DNA of 64,000 nucleotides, taken from NCBI GenBank assembly GCA_022486625.1, contig JAKVKH010000003.1, forward strand, positions 104,215 through 168,214, in the 5' to 3' direction. Origin of the DNA: Butyrivibrio sp. Its GTDB lineage: Bacteria; Bacillota; Clostridia; Lachnospirales; Lachnospiraceae. Each line of letters opens with the position of its first letter. The first letter of the stretch is position 1. Under the pieces are notes generated by a model, which searched no databases, was not told the origin of the DNA, and saw nothing but the letters and a program-made list of their open reading frames with translations. The position numbers were made by a program, and so were the translations under genes. Positions 17,263 to 26,645 of this stretch are shown one piece after another.

Positions 17263-18324
17263 ATGAAAGAAATCATCATTCAGGAAAACGAAGCCGGAAA
17301 ACGTCTGGACAGGCTGCTGAAGCAGTATCTGTCTGAGGCGTCTTCCGGTTTTCTTTATAAGATGCTGCGTAAAAAGAACATTACGCTGAACGGTAAAAAG
17401 GCTGACGGCACAGAAAAGCTGGTAAGCGGTGATATAATCCGGGTCTTCATGGCAGATGAAACAATTGAAAAATTCGGAAACCGGATGCTGAAAGCGGCGT
17501 CCGATCAGAATATGACAGAAGAACAGATACAGCCATATCTGGATGCCTACCGGAAGCTGAAGGGGATTACGGTTCTGTTTGAAAATCACCACCTCGTATT
17601 CGTGAATAAGCCTGTGGGAGTTCTGTCTCAGAAGGCAGAGCCGGAGGATATGAGTCTGAATGAATGGCTGATCGGATATCTTCTTAAAACAGGCAAAATT
17701 ACGGCACAGAGTCTTACCACTTACCATCCTTCGATCTGTAACCGGATCGACCGCAATACCAGTGGAATCGTTGTCTGTGCGGTAACGCTCCCCGGGGCAC
17801 AGCAGATGGCCAGAATGCTCAAGGAACGTACTATAGGAAAGTTCTACAAAGCGGTAGTCGCTGGAGTAATTGAAGAGCCTGCGCATATCAAAGCCAGAAT
17901 TATCAAAAACGAAAAGACAAATACGGTGAAGATACTGCCGTGGAAGGATTCTGCGGAAGATGATGCAGGTGCAGTTCAAAGCGCAGGTGATCCGATTGAA
18001 ACAGCATACAGACCGGTTGCGGTTAACAGAAAAGATCAGCTGACCTGTCTTGAGGTTGAACTGCTGACCGGCAAGACGCATCAGATACGTGCACATTTAT
18101 CCAGCACAGGACATCCGCTTGTGGGGGATTACAAATATGGTAACCAGAAACTGAATGAAAAATTCCGGGCTGATTACGGTGTCCGTTCGCAGCTCCTGCA
18201 CAGCTACCGGCTTGAGTTCCCGCAGATGGAGGAACCGTTTTCTGATCTGTCAGGCATGAAAATTGTAGCTCCGGTTCCGGATCCGATGCGAAGGATTCTC
18301 ACGGAGAAGTTTCATCTGACGTAA
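17263..18324 (+). CDS. RluA/RluC-family pseudouridine synthase
   Basis: The protein has about 353 residues. It has an N-terminal S4-like domain (EAGKRLDRLLKQYL) and a C-terminal RluA catalytic domain. The active site is CNRIDRNTSGIVV, with the catalytic Asp in RID, and the later motif TGKTHQIRAHL is also conserved. RluA-family enzymes modify uridines in 23S rRNA or tRNA. Upstream in-frame starts reach back to 17167, but the ATG at 17263 has AAAGGGA in position and falls just after the previous stop. The residues about 70-110 between the domains are a longer linker than usual. The exact target is unknown. Confidence 0.92.
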   Translation: MKEIIIQENEAGKRLDRLLKQYLSEASSGFLYKMLRKKNITLNGKKADGTEKLVSGDIIRVFMADETIEKFGNRMLKAASDQNMTEEQIQPYLDAYRKLKGITVLFENHHLVFVNKPVGVLSQKAEPEDMSLNEWLIGYLLKTGKITAQSLTTYHPSICNRIDRNTSGIVVCAVTLPGAQQMARMLKERTIGKFYKAVVAGVIEEPAHIKARIIKNEKTNTVKILPWKDSAEDDAGAVQSAGDPIETAYRPVAVNRKDQLTCLEVELLTGKTHQIRAHLSSTGHPLVGDYKYGNQKLNEKFRADYGVRSQLLHSYRLEFPQMEEPFSDLSGMKIVAPVPDPMRRILTEKFHLT

Positions 18325-18373
18325 AAACTTTTCACGTAAGCGACTTTATTCAGATGGTTAAGGAGAATGAGAG

Positions 18374-18913
18374 ATGTCTACCTGGAATTCCAGAGGCCTT
18401 CGCGGATCTACCCTCGAAGAGCTGATCAACAGAACAAACGAGCGTTATCTGGAAGACGGACTTGCGCTGATTCAGAAGATTCCGACGCCGATCACGCCGA
18501 TTAATATTGATAAGGAAACGCGCCATATCACGCTTGCCTATTTCGACCAGAAGAGCACGGTCGATTATATCGGTGCTGTACAGGGAATTCCTGTCTGCTT
18601 TGATGCAAAGGAAAGTGCGGTCGATACCTTTTCTTTGCAGAATATACATCCGCATCAGGTAGCCTTTATGGAAGACTTTGAAAAGCAGGATGGTATTGCC
18701 TTTTTCCTCATCTATTATACGGGGCGTGAACAGATGTATTATCTGCCGTTCCGACATCTCAAGGTATTCTGGGACAGGGCACAGACCGGCGGACGAAAGA
18801 GCTTTCGTTTTGAGGAACTGGATCAGTCCTATATCATGGGAAACTCCAAAGAGGTCCTCGTGCCGTACCTGGAGATGCTGCAGAAGGATCTCGGGGAAAG
18901 AGGAAAAGAATAA
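18374..18913 (+). CDS. recU: Holliday junction resolvase RecU
   Basis: This 179-residue RecU resolves Holliday junctions and cooperates with RecA and RuvAB in Firmicutes. The N-terminus has NSRGLRGSTLEELIN, the typical RecU entry. The catalytic region carries the PD-(D/E)XK-type residues in TVDYIGAVQGIPVCFDAKES (Asp and Glu-x-Lys equivalents: D of VDY and DAKE). AAGGAGAATGAGAG precedes the ATG. It sits right before the his promoter, with only 20 bases from its stop to the -35 box. Confidence 0.93.
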   Translation: MSTWNSRGLRGSTLEELINRTNERYLEDGLALIQKIPTPITPINIDKETRHITLAYFDQKSTVDYIGAVQGIPVCFDAKESAVDTFSLQNIHPHQVAFMEDFEKQDGIAFFLIYYTGREQMYYLPFRHLKVFWDRAQTGGRKSFRFEELDQSYIMGNSKEVLVPYLEMLQKDLGERGKE

Positions 18914-18933
18914 CAAGCGGTTAAATATATCAA

Positions 18934-18962
18934 TTGACAAACAGATATTGTTCCTGTATACT
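18934..18962 (+). promoter_or_regulatory. sigma-A promoter of the his operon
   Basis: A perfect -35 box TTGACA (18934-18939), a 17-base spacer and a -10 box TATACT (18957-18962). The hisZ start lies 57 bases after the -10 box. No T-box or leader-peptide attenuator is evident in this short leader. Confidence 0.85.
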
Positions 18963-19019
18963 TCCATTAGTTTAGCATGATAACACACTACCATAGTAAA
19001 GCAATAAAGCGAGGACGGG

Positions 19020-20147
19020 ATGAACAGAGAACTTGTACATACACCGGAAGGTGTCAGAGATATCTACGGAAAAGAATGTGCAGATCGCCAGGTGGTACAG
19101 AATCAGGTACATGAGGCGATGAAGCGTTTCGGCTATGAAGATATTAATACGCCGACCTTTGAGTTTTTTGATGTATTTGCAGAAGAGATCAGTGCGACCA
19201 GCGCCAGGGAACTCTACAAGTTTTTTGACAAGGAAGGGAATACGCTGGTGCTGCGGCCGGACTTCACACCATCTGTTGCCAGATGTGTGTCCAAGTATTT
19301 TCTGGAGGATGATCAGCCGGTCAGGATCTGTTACAGCGGCAATACCTTTATGAATACAACAAGGCTTCAGGGGAAACTGCGTGAATACATGCAGATGGGT
19401 GCGGAACTCATGAATGATGATTCCGTGCAGGCAGATGCGGAGATGATCTCCATGATGATTCAGGCGCTGTCCGGCAGCGGACTGGCCGAGTTCCAGGTGA
19501 GTGTCGGTGATGCCGATTATTACAAGGGCATCTGTGAAGAAGCCGGAATTGACGAAGAGACGGAAGCAGAGCTTCGGGAACAGATCGCGGGCAAAAACTA
19601 TTTTGCCGCAGAGAAGATTCTGGTTGACCGGAACGTCCCGGAGAAATACCGTGACATGCTGCTGAAGGTATCTGAATATGTCGGCTCCGTGGACGAACTT
19701 GAAAAGGCGGTCAGTCAGGTGGAGAACAGCCGCAGCAGGCAGGCAGTTGCAAGGCTTCAGGAGCTTTACCGGGTACTGACCATGTACGGCGTTGAAAAGT
19801 ATATTTCCTTTGATCTGAGCATGCTGAGCCAGTACAACTATTATACCGGCGTGATTTTCAAGGCATATACCTATGGCGTGGGCGATGCGATTGCCAAGGG
19901 TGGACGTTATGATGACCTGCTTTCAAAGTTCGGCAGACCGGCACCTGCAATCGGCTTCATGATCGTCATCGACGACCTTATGAGTGCGCTGTACAGACAG
20001 AAAATCGAGCTGCCCGGGGTACAGGAACGTGTCATCATTACCTATGAGCCGGAAGAATATGCACAGGCGCTTCAAAAGGCGCAGGATCTTCGCGATGCCG
20101 GCAGATACGTTGTATTACAGAAAAAGAAGCTGGGAGGTGCCGTATGA
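19020..20147 (+). CDS. hisZ: ATP phosphoribosyltransferase regulatory subunit HisZ
   Basis: The 375-residue HisZ is a class II histidyl-tRNA-synthetase paralogue that activates the short HisG. It shows the class II core: TPEGVRDIYG at the N-terminus, motif 2 LRPDFTPSVARCVSK, and YYTGVIFKAYTYGVG later. It has no anticodon-binding extension of a full HisRS, and the length of 375 agrees with HisZ. GAGGACGGG precedes the ATG. The stop overlaps the hisG ATG in an ATGA junction, as expected for two subunits of one enzyme. Confidence 0.94.
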   Translation: MNRELVHTPEGVRDIYGKECADRQVVQNQVHEAMKRFGYEDINTPTFEFFDVFAEEISATSARELYKFFDKEGNTLVLRPDFTPSVARCVSKYFLEDDQPVRICYSGNTFMNTTRLQGKLREYMQMGAELMNDDSVQADAEMISMMIQALSGSGLAEFQVSVGDADYYKGICEEAGIDEETEAELREQIAGKNYFAAEKILVDRNVPEKYRDMLLKVSEYVGSVDELEKAVSQVENSRSRQAVARLQELYRVLTMYGVEKYISFDLSMLSQYNYYTGVIFKAYTYGVGDAIAKGGRYDDLLSKFGRPAPAIGFMIVIDDLMSALYRQKIELPGVQERVIITYEPEEYAQALQKAQDLRDAGRYVVLQKKKLGGAV

Positions 20148-20779
20148 GGTATCTGACATTTGCACTTGGCAAGGGGCGCCTGGTCGGCAGCACGATGGAG
20201 CTGCTGAAAAAATGCGGCATTGAATGTGAAGAAGTAACAGATAAAAATACCAGAAAGCTGATTTTTACCAATGAAGAGCTGAAGCTGAAATTTTTCCTGG
20301 CAAAGGGACCGGATGTTCCGACCTATGTGGAATACGGGGCAGCCGATATCGGAATTGTCGGCGAGGACACGATTCTGGAAGAAAAAAGACGTGTTTATGA
20401 GGTACTTGATCTTGGTTTCGGAAAGTGCAGGATGTGTGTCTGCGGCCCTCACGAAGCCAGAGAACTTCTGGATCATCACGAACTGATCCGTGTTGCCAGC
20501 AAGTACCCGAACATTGCGAAGGAATATTTTTATAATCAGAAGCATCAGACGGTAGATATCATCAAGCTGAACGGTTCTGTGGAACTTGGACCGATCGTGC
20601 ATCTGAGCGATGTGATCGTGGATATCGTGGAGACCGGTTCCACACTGAAGGAAAACGGTCTGGAAGTACTTGAAGAGATCTGTCCGCTGTCTGCAAGAGT
20701 GATCGTCAATCAGGTCAGCATGCAGATGGAAACAGAAAGAATCAGAAAACTGATCAATGCAATGAAGGAGAATCTGTGA
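20144..20779 (+). CDS. hisG: ATP phosphoribosyltransferase catalytic subunit HisG (short form)
   Basis: The 211-residue HisG joins ATP and PRPP in the first step of histidine synthesis. It starts MRYLTFALGKGRL. The PRPP-binding segment is VDIVETGSTLKENGL near residues 160-174. The protein lacks the C-terminal regulatory domain of long HisG, so it depends on HisZ, encoded immediately upstream. Start overlaps hisZ by 4 bases, and GGGAGG precedes it. Confidence 0.96.
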   Translation: MRYLTFALGKGRLVGSTMELLKKCGIECEEVTDKNTRKLIFTNEELKLKFFLAKGPDVPTYVEYGAADIGIVGEDTILEEKRRVYEVLDLGFGKCRMCVCGPHEARELLDHHELIRVASKYPNIAKEYFYNQKHQTVDIIKLNGSVELGPIVHLSDVIVDIVETGSTLKENGLEVLEEICPLSARVIVNQVSMQMETERIRKLINAMKENL

Positions 20780-22083
20780 TGAGAACGCTTAAATTAAATG
20801 AGAAAACCAAATCAGAGCTCTTGAATAATCTGCTGCAGAGAAGTCCTGCAAATTACACGGAATATGAGAATACGGTCGCAGAGATCATTCAGAACGTCCG
20901 CCGGAATAAAGATAAGGCGTTATTTGAATACACGGAGAAATTTGATCACAGCAAAATGGATGCGGCACACATCCGTGTGACGAAGGAAGAGATTCAGGCA
21001 GCTTACGAAAGCCTTGATCCGGAATTTATCCGCGTAATGAAAAAGAGTGCACAGAATATCCGTGAATTTCATGAGAAACAGAAGAGGAACAGCTGGATTG
21101 AAACCAAAGATGACGGCAGTATTCTCGGGCAGCGCATCATTCCCATCGAGATCTCCGGCGTTTATGTACCGGGTGGTAAGGCTGCTTATCCGTCAAGTGT
21201 TCTGATGAACGTTGTTCCTGCCAAAGTAGCGGGTGTATCCCGTATCATCATGACCACGCCTCCGCAGAAGGATGGCACTGTAAATCCGGGAACCCTTGCG
21301 GCTGCAGATATTGCAGGCGTAGATGAGATCTATAAGGTCGGCGGCGCACAGGCAATTGCCGCCATGGCTTTTGGCACAGAGAGTATTCCGAAGGTAGATA
21401 AAATCACAGGCCCCGGCAATATCTTCGTTGCGCTTGCCAAGAAGGCATGTTTTGGCTATGTCAGCATCGATTCCATCGCAGGGCCGAGCGAGATCCTCGT
21501 TATTGCAGATGAAACGGCAAATCCGCGCTATGTTGCGGCGGATCTTCTTTCGCAGGCAGAGCATGATGAGATGGCCAGCGCCATACTGATTACGACAAGC
21601 GAGTCTCTGGCAGAAAAAGTGTCGGAAGAAATTGATGGTTTCCTGAAGACCTTATCAAGAGCAGAAATCATTCAGAAATCACTGGATCATTATGGGTATG
21701 CATTTGTTGCAGAGAATATGGAAGATGCTGTGGAAGCAGCCAATGCCATTGCATCAGAGCATCTGGAAATTATTACGGCAAATCCTTATGAAGTCATGAC
21801 ACAGATTAAAAACGCAGGTGCGATTTTCCTCGGAACATATTCTTCAGAACCGCTTGGCGATTACTATGCGGGGCCGAATCACATTCTGCCTACAAACCGC
21901 ACGGCCAGATTCTTTTCTCCGCTGTCAGTAGATGATTTTGTAAAGAAAACAAGTCTGATTTCCTATTCAAAACAGGCACTGGAAGCAGCGCATAATGACA
22001 TTGAGCTCTTCGCAAAGCAGGAAGGTCTCACGGCACATGCCAACAGCATTGCAGTCCGCTTTGACCAATGCAGTCAAAAATAA
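20779..22083 (+). CDS. hisD: histidinol dehydrogenase
   Basis: The roughly 434-residue enzyme oxidises L-histidinol to L-histidine in two NAD-linked steps. Family blocks are GVYVPGGKAAYPSSVLMN, TGPGNIFVALAKK, GPSEILVIADE, SQAEHDEMASA (zinc-binding Gln/His) and AGPNHILPT near residue 370. ATG 20779 is preferred over GTG 20776, since GAAGGAG (20764-20770) is 8 bases from it. It overlaps hisG by one base. Confidence 0.96.
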   Translation: MRTLKLNEKTKSELLNNLLQRSPANYTEYENTVAEIIQNVRRNKDKALFEYTEKFDHSKMDAAHIRVTKEEIQAAYESLDPEFIRVMKKSAQNIREFHEKQKRNSWIETKDDGSILGQRIIPIEISGVYVPGGKAAYPSSVLMNVVPAKVAGVSRIIMTTPPQKDGTVNPGTLAAADIAGVDEIYKVGGAQAIAAMAFGTESIPKVDKITGPGNIFVALAKKACFGYVSIDSIAGPSEILVIADETANPRYVAADLLSQAEHDEMASAILITTSESLAEKVSEEIDGFLKTLSRAEIIQKSLDHYGYAFVAENMEDAVEAANAIASEHLEIITANPYEVMTQIKNAGAIFLGTYSSEPLGDYYAGPNHILPTNRTARFFSPLSVDDFVKKTSLISYSKQALEAAHNDIELFAKQEGLTAHANSIAVRFDQCSQK

Positions 22084-22154
22084 ACAGCACTGCATATTAT
22101 TGACTGATACAGTCACACAACGGTAAACAATCAAGTGACAGACAGGAGGAATGT

Positions 22155-22742
22155 ATGAACAGAACCGGTGAAGTTCATCGTAAAACGGGAGAAACAGACA
22201 TTGAAGTCAGCATCAATCTGGATGGCACGGGTATCTGCCATATTGATACGGGCATCGGCTTTTTTGACCATATGCTGGATGCATTTGGCAGGCACGGACT
22301 CTTTGATCTGACCGTCAAGGCCAAAGGCGACCTTAATGTTGACGGGCATCATACCGTAGAGGATACCGGGATTGTGCTCGGACAGGCGATTGCAAAGGCA
22401 ATCGGGGATAAAAAGGGCATCAGACGTTACGGCTCCATGATCCTGCCGATGGATGAAGCACTTGCCATGTGTGCAGTTGATCTGTGCGGCAGACCTTATT
22501 TCGTAATGGATGCGGAGTTTGACGCACCGATGGTCGGCGATTTTGATACGGAACTTGTGCATGAATTTTTTTATGCAGTTTCCTATGCGGCGATGATGAA
22601 TCTGCACCTGAGAATCATTACCGGCTCAAATGAACATCATAAAATTGAAGCAATGTTCAAGGCGTTTGCAAAATCGCTTGATGAAGCGTCCTCTTTTGAC
22701 CCCAGAATTACAGATGTACTGAGCACAAAAGGAAGCCTTTGA
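22155..22742 (+). CDS. hisB: imidazoleglycerol-phosphate dehydratase
   Basis: The 195-residue HisB removes water from imidazole glycerol phosphate. It is the monofunctional form without a phosphatase domain. It carries the manganese-binding motifs FFDHMLDAFGRHG and DGHHTVEDTGI. In the C-terminal half are VHEFFYAVSYAA and the second metal-binding segment NEHHKIEAMFKA. CAGGAGGAATGT precedes the start. It is 71 bases from hisD; no terminator separates them. Confidence 0.96.
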   Translation: MNRTGEVHRKTGETDIEVSINLDGTGICHIDTGIGFFDHMLDAFGRHGLFDLTVKAKGDLNVDGHHTVEDTGIVLGQAIAKAIGDKKGIRRYGSMILPMDEALAMCAVDLCGRPYFVMDAEFDAPMVGDFDTELVHEFFYAVSYAAMMNLHLRIITGSNEHHKIEAMFKAFAKSLDEASSFDPRITDVLSTKGSL

Positions 22743-22788
22743 ATACAATTGCAGCTTATAATCAGAATTGTTTATTAATTGCAATATT

Positions 22789-22818
22789 GCCTGCATTTTT
22801 AAGATTTTTTCTGCAGGC
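22789..22818 (+). repeat. inverted repeat between hisB and hisIE
   Basis: GCCTGCA (22789-22795) and TGCAGGC (22812-22818) form a 7-base stem with an A/T-rich 16-base loop. No T run follows. It may be a weak attenuator or simply an mRNA structure in the 145-base gap. Confidence 0.35.
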
Positions 22819-22887
22819 TTCGCATGAACATGAAAACATGAATATCGGATCAGCAGCAGATCCTGCTGCCGGAATGAGGATGAAGCG

Positions 22888-24165
22888 ATGATGAAAAAGT
22901 TTGTTCCATGTATTTATCTGCATAATGAAAAGGCAGTTGCCGGATTTCATGACGATACCGTCATCAGTGAGCAGCCGGTGGAACTGGCGGTTTCGTACAA
23001 TGATAATGGCGCTGATGCGCTGATCGTGTTCGATCTGTCAGACGGTGATGAGGCGCATGAGGCTTCCCTTGATGTGATCAAGGAGATCTGCTCGGAGACA
23101 GATGTTCCGGTAATCGGTGCCGGAAATGTGAAACGGATGGAAGATATCAAGAAGCTTCTGTATGCGGGATGTAAGCGTGCGGCACTTAATTTTTCCAGAC
23201 AGGGAAATGTTGATATTCTGGAAGAGGTATCGCAGAAGTTCGGATCGGACAGGATTGATATCTGCTATACACTTCAGGATCCGGTGAAGGAAAACAGAGA
23301 GAATATTCTGAAATATGCTTCGGAACTGATTCTGATTGACGCAGATATGGCGCAGGAACCTCTGATTACGGAACTTCCGAATATTCTGTGTATGACAGAT
23401 GCGGATGAGGATACGCTGGCAGAGTCACTTTCCGGGAAGGCGGTAAGCGGTGTGACAGGCCCTGCAATGAATGCGCTTTCAGAATGTATCACGGAGCTGC
23501 GCAGGCAGTGTGCGAAGAACGGACTTGAAGTAAATACCTTAAAGCCTGCGTTTGAGTGGTCTGATTTCAAACTGAATCATGACGGGCATGTGACAGTTGT
23601 GGTGCAGGACTATCGTACCGGAGAAGTTCTGATGGTCGCATATATGAACGAAGAAGCATATAATAAAACGCTTGAAACCGGACGGATGACCTACTACAGC
23701 AGAAGCCGCAATGAACTCTGGCTCAAAGGTGAGACAAGCGGGCATTATCAGTATGTGAAGTCTCTGACGGCGGACTGCGATATGGATACGATTCTGGCAA
23801 AGGTCAAACAGATCGGGGCAGCATGTCACACCGGCAGCTATTCCTGCTTTTTCAATGAAATTGCAGCAAAGGAATATCATGAGAAGAATCCGCAGAAGGT
23901 ACTCGACAAGGTCTATGATGTTATTGCAGACCGTAAGGTACACCCGCGGGAAGGTTCTTACACGAACTATCTGTTTGATAAGGGGATCGACAAGATTCTG
24001 AAAAAGTGCGGCGAAGAGAGTACGGAAATTGTGATTGCTGCCAAGAACCCGAATTCCAATGAGATTGTCTATGAAATGGCAGACTATCTCTATCACATGA
24101 TGGTGCTCATGGTCGAAAAAGGCGTCACATGGAAAGAAATCACGGACGAACTGGCTCGCAGGTAA
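22888..24165 (+). CDS. hisIE: HisIE with N-terminal HisA/HisF-like domain
   Basis: The 425-residue protein has three parts. Residues 1-215 resemble the HisA/HisF beta-alpha barrel ([26 protein letters not shown]). Residues about 220-325 are HisI, phosphoribosyl-AMP cyclohydrolase, with [14 protein letters not shown], a DCDMDT metal site and a [13 protein letters not shown] zinc block. Residues about 335-425 are HisE, phosphoribosyl-ATP diphosphatase, with [16 protein letters not shown]. The barrel part has Tyr where HisF has its catalytic Asp (PCLDV becomes PCIYL) and lacks the usual GG phosphate loop. It is therefore probably not an active cyclase. GAGGATGAAGCG precedes the ATG. Confidence 0.9.
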   Translation: MMKKFVPCIYLHNEKAVAGFHDDTVISEQPVELAVSYNDNGADALIVFDLSDGDEAHEASLDVIKEICSETDVPVIGAGNVKRMEDIKKLLYAGCKRAALNFSRQGNVDILEEVSQKFGSDRIDICYTLQDPVKENRENILKYASELILIDADMAQEPLITELPNILCMTDADEDTLAESLSGKAVSGVTGPAMNALSECITELRRQCAKNGLEVNTLKPAFEWSDFKLNHDGHVTVVVQDYRTGEVLMVAYMNEEAYNKTLETGRMTYYSRSRNELWLKGETSGHYQYVKSLTADCDMDTILAKVKQIGAACHTGSYSCFFNEIAAKEYHEKNPQKVLDKVYDVIADRKVHPREGSYTNYLFDKGIDKILKKCGEESTEIVIAAKNPNSNEIVYEMADYLYHMMVLMVEKGVTWKEITDELARR

Positions 24166-24295
24166 AACAGTGATTGCCATTTTTTTGCCACAATTCCTTC
24201 TTATAGTGGATCTCATAGTACAAACAAAGAGAGCCGGATTTTTCTGCAGAAATAATGAAATACAGGCAGAAGAATCAAATGAAGGAGAGACAATC

Positions 24296-25867
24296 ATGAA
24301 GAAAAAAATAGCAGCTTTACTTGTAATCAGTTTAGGAATGCTGTCACTGGGAGGCTGTGGATCAGAAGCCTCAACGACAGATGTATCAGGTGCGACAGCA
24401 ACTGGTACCGTAGAAGTCACGGAGACATCCACTGGTGCCTCCACGGATTCAGATAGTCATGTAATCGGCACAACAGTTATCACACAGGTTTATGGAGACG
24501 GGCAGAAGGTTGCGGCAGTTGCAGTCCGGTATGACAGCAACATTGACAGTGCAAGTGTTTCTGCAGATGACTACAGCATTGAGCATTATACGATTGAAAG
24601 TGCTTATGTAAGCGACAGTGCAGCAATTACAGACAGCAACACGGAAGGCAGTTATGTGATTCTGAATCTTTCGACCGATTATAACATGTCCAACTATGTT
24701 GAAGCGGGAGATGCGGCAGGCCCTGACGGTATTGATACGCAGGAAGCCATGGCAGGAGGCCCCGGTGGTAATCAGGGAAGTATTCCTTCAGGCACATCTG
24801 CATCCGCAGACGATATGCAGACAGCAGAAAACAGCGCATCCGCAGGTGGTACGCAGGCAATTGAAAACAGTTCATCCGCAGCAGGAGGAGCGTCTTCCGG
24901 AGGAACACAGAACGGTGGTATGAATGGCGGCGGCATGCAGATGCCGGCAGCTGATCCGAGCAATGAACTGGAAGTAACCCTGGCACAGACCGGAGATGTT
25001 TCCACAACGGATGGCAGTGTGCTTGCAGGATCTGACAGTACATGGACAACTGATTATGAAGACAATTCCAATCTGATTGTTGATGAATTCACGCAGGATA
25101 CATATACAGCCGATGACGGCAGTACACTGATGTACAGCATTTATGTTCCGGAAGATTATGACGGAACACAGAATTATCCGGTTGTGATGTTCATGGGAGA
25201 TGCGACTACACAGTCAACAGATCCCTATATCTCACTGACTGAAGGACTCGGCGGCGTGGTCTGGGCGAGTCAGGAGAGCCAGGAGGAGAATCCCTGTATT
25301 GTACTGGTACCTCAGTATACCGGTGAAGATGCAGATGCGGATACTGCTAATACCGTATCACTTCTGAACTATATTGTTGAAAAATACAATGCGGATGCAA
25401 ACCGGCTTTATGTTACCGGACAGTCAGCGGGTACCATCAGAGCCATCGGTCTGATGATTGATCATCCGGATCTTTTTGCAGGGGCTTATCTGGTAGCCGG
25501 TCAGGCGGATGATGCCTATGCAGACAAACTGGCAGAGCTGGCTGATCAGAACATCTGGATGATCTGCTCCGGCGGAGATGTACGTTCTTATCCGGGAATG
25601 ACTGCAATTGAAGATGCCGTAGAAGCAGCAGGAACTGATGTGACAGATTCGTCATGGAGCGCTGAACTGTCAGAGGATGAACAGAATGAAAAGGCAAAAG
25701 AAGCAGAAGCTTCAGGAACGTCTGTTAACTTCACTGTTCTGGATTCAGGCAGTATGATTCCGGATGGTGTGACAGATGCCGATGTGACGGAACATATGAA
25801 TACATGGAGAGTAGCCTACTCTATCAGCGAAATCCGTAACTGGCTGTTTCAGCAAACGAATGAATAA
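24296..25867 (+). CDS. lipoprotein with alpha/beta-hydrolase esterase domain
   Basis: The 523-residue protein starts with a lipoprotein signal peptide whose lipobox is LGGC (Cys21). A N-terminal domain (about 60-140) is followed by a Gly/Ser/Ala/Asn-rich linker (about 140-225). The C-terminal part (about 265-523) is an alpha/beta hydrolase of the PHB-depolymerase / feruloyl-esterase type, with nucleophile Ser377 in GQSAG. It is probably anchored outside the membrane and may act on esters of plant polysaccharides or other esters. ATG 24296 has GAAGGAGAG upstream; the open frame before it is not supported. A terminator follows, so it is likely a single-gene transcript. Confidence 0.85.
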   Translation: MKKKIAALLVISLGMLSLGGCGSEASTTDVSGATATGTVEVTETSTGASTDSDSHVIGTTVITQVYGDGQKVAAVAVRYDSNIDSASVSADDYSIEHYTIESAYVSDSAAITDSNTEGSYVILNLSTDYNMSNYVEAGDAAGPDGIDTQEAMAGGPGGNQGSIPSGTSASADDMQTAENSASAGGTQAIENSSSAAGGASSGGTQNGGMNGGGMQMPAADPSNELEVTLAQTGDVSTTDGSVLAGSDSTWTTDYEDNSNLIVDEFTQDTYTADDGSTLMYSIYVPEDYDGTQNYPVVMFMGDATTQSTDPYISLTEGLGGVVWASQESQEENPCIVLVPQYTGEDADADTANTVSLLNYIVEKYNADANRLYVTGQSAGTIRAIGLMIDHPDLFAGAYLVAGQADDAYADKLAELADQNIWMICSGGDVRSYPGMTAIEDAVEAAGTDVTDSSWSAELSEDEQNEKAKEAEASGTSVNFTVLDSGSMIPDGVTDADVTEHMNTWRVAYSISEIRNWLFQQTNE

Positions 25868-25897
25868 TGAAAAATAAAATGATATAATAGATATGGC

Positions 25898-25935
25898 AAA
25901 AATCCAGACAGCAAAATGAGTTGTCTGGATTTTTT
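25898..25935 (+). terminator. intrinsic terminator after the esterase gene
   Basis: A 13-base perfect stem (25898-25910 with 25922-25934) with an 11-base loop ends in T5-6. The A run on the left arm makes it symmetrical, but only forward genes lie beside it. Confidence 0.88.
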
Positions 25936-25964
25936 GCAAAGTGTAATTAAAAAAGGAAACATAT

Positions 25965-26645
25965 ATGGATAATTTGAGAGTTTTGATTTGCGATGACAGT
26001 ATAGCAGTGCAGGAAAGCCTTTCTTCCTATCTTGAAGCAGAGGGGATTGAAGCAGTTGCTGTTTCAGACGGTGAAAGTGCGCTCAGAGAAATAGGAAGGA
26101 GATCATTTGATTTTGTCATACTTGATATCATGCTTCCGGGTATGGACGGAATGGAGGTCTGCAGGAAAATACGTGAAGCGGCGGAAGTACCGATACTGAT
26201 GCTGAGTGCAAAAGGAGAGGAAGATGATCGGGTATCCGGACTTGAAAACGGTGCAGATGATTACGTAACCAAGCCGTTTTCACCACGGGAAATTGTCATG
26301 CGGATCAGAACGATTCTTCGCAGAACCAATCCGTCAGAAAAACGTTTCCTTCAGGTGGAGGAACTGAAACTGGATCTGGATGCGCGTGAAGCTTATATCA
26401 GAGAAGAAAAGATTGACCTTACACCGCGTGAATTTGATATTCTGTATTATTTTGCACAAAATAAGAACAAAGTTCTGACCAGGGATCAGATACTGGATGC
26501 CATCTGGGGAATGGATTATTATGGCAATCTTCGGGCAGTGGATACGCAGATCAAGCGGCTGCGGGCAAGAATCTCCATTGCTGATGTACATTTTGCAATT
26601 GTAGCGGAATATGGGATCGGATATAAATTTGAGGTATTCAGATGA
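25965..26645 (+). CDS. OmpR-family response regulator
   Basis: The 226-residue protein has a receiver domain (1-120) with acidic D10-D11, phospho-acceptor D54 in VILDIMLPGMDG, and Lys in VTKPFS. A C-terminal winged-helix DNA-binding domain (about 130-226) has LTPREFDILYYFAQN and VDTQIKRLRARI. Phosphorylation by the sensor kinase encoded directly downstream would let it bind promoter DNA. Its stop overlaps the kinase ATG by 4 bases. Targets are unknown; the flanking lipoprotein genes are candidates. Confidence 0.95.
   Translation: MDNLRVLICDDSIAVQESLSSYLEAEGIEAVAVSDGESALREIGRRSFDFVILDIMLPGMDGMEVCRKIREAAEVPILMLSAKGEEDDRVSGLENGADDYVTKPFSPREIVMRIRTILRRTNPSEKRFLQVEELKLDLDAREAYIREEKIDLTPREFDILYYFAQNKNKVLTRDQILDAIWGMDYYGNLRAVDTQIKRLRARISIADVHFAIVAEYGIGYKFEVFR

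Noticed and set aside
17110..18096. 328-codon open frame antisense to the RluA-type gene
   Set aside because: The forward frame has clear pseudouridine synthase motifs. The reverse one has a Phe/Cys/His-rich composition typical of mirror frames.
24174..24207. TTGCCA and TATAGT ahead of the esterase gene
   Set aside because: The boxes are 22 bases apart, too far for a sigma-A promoter.
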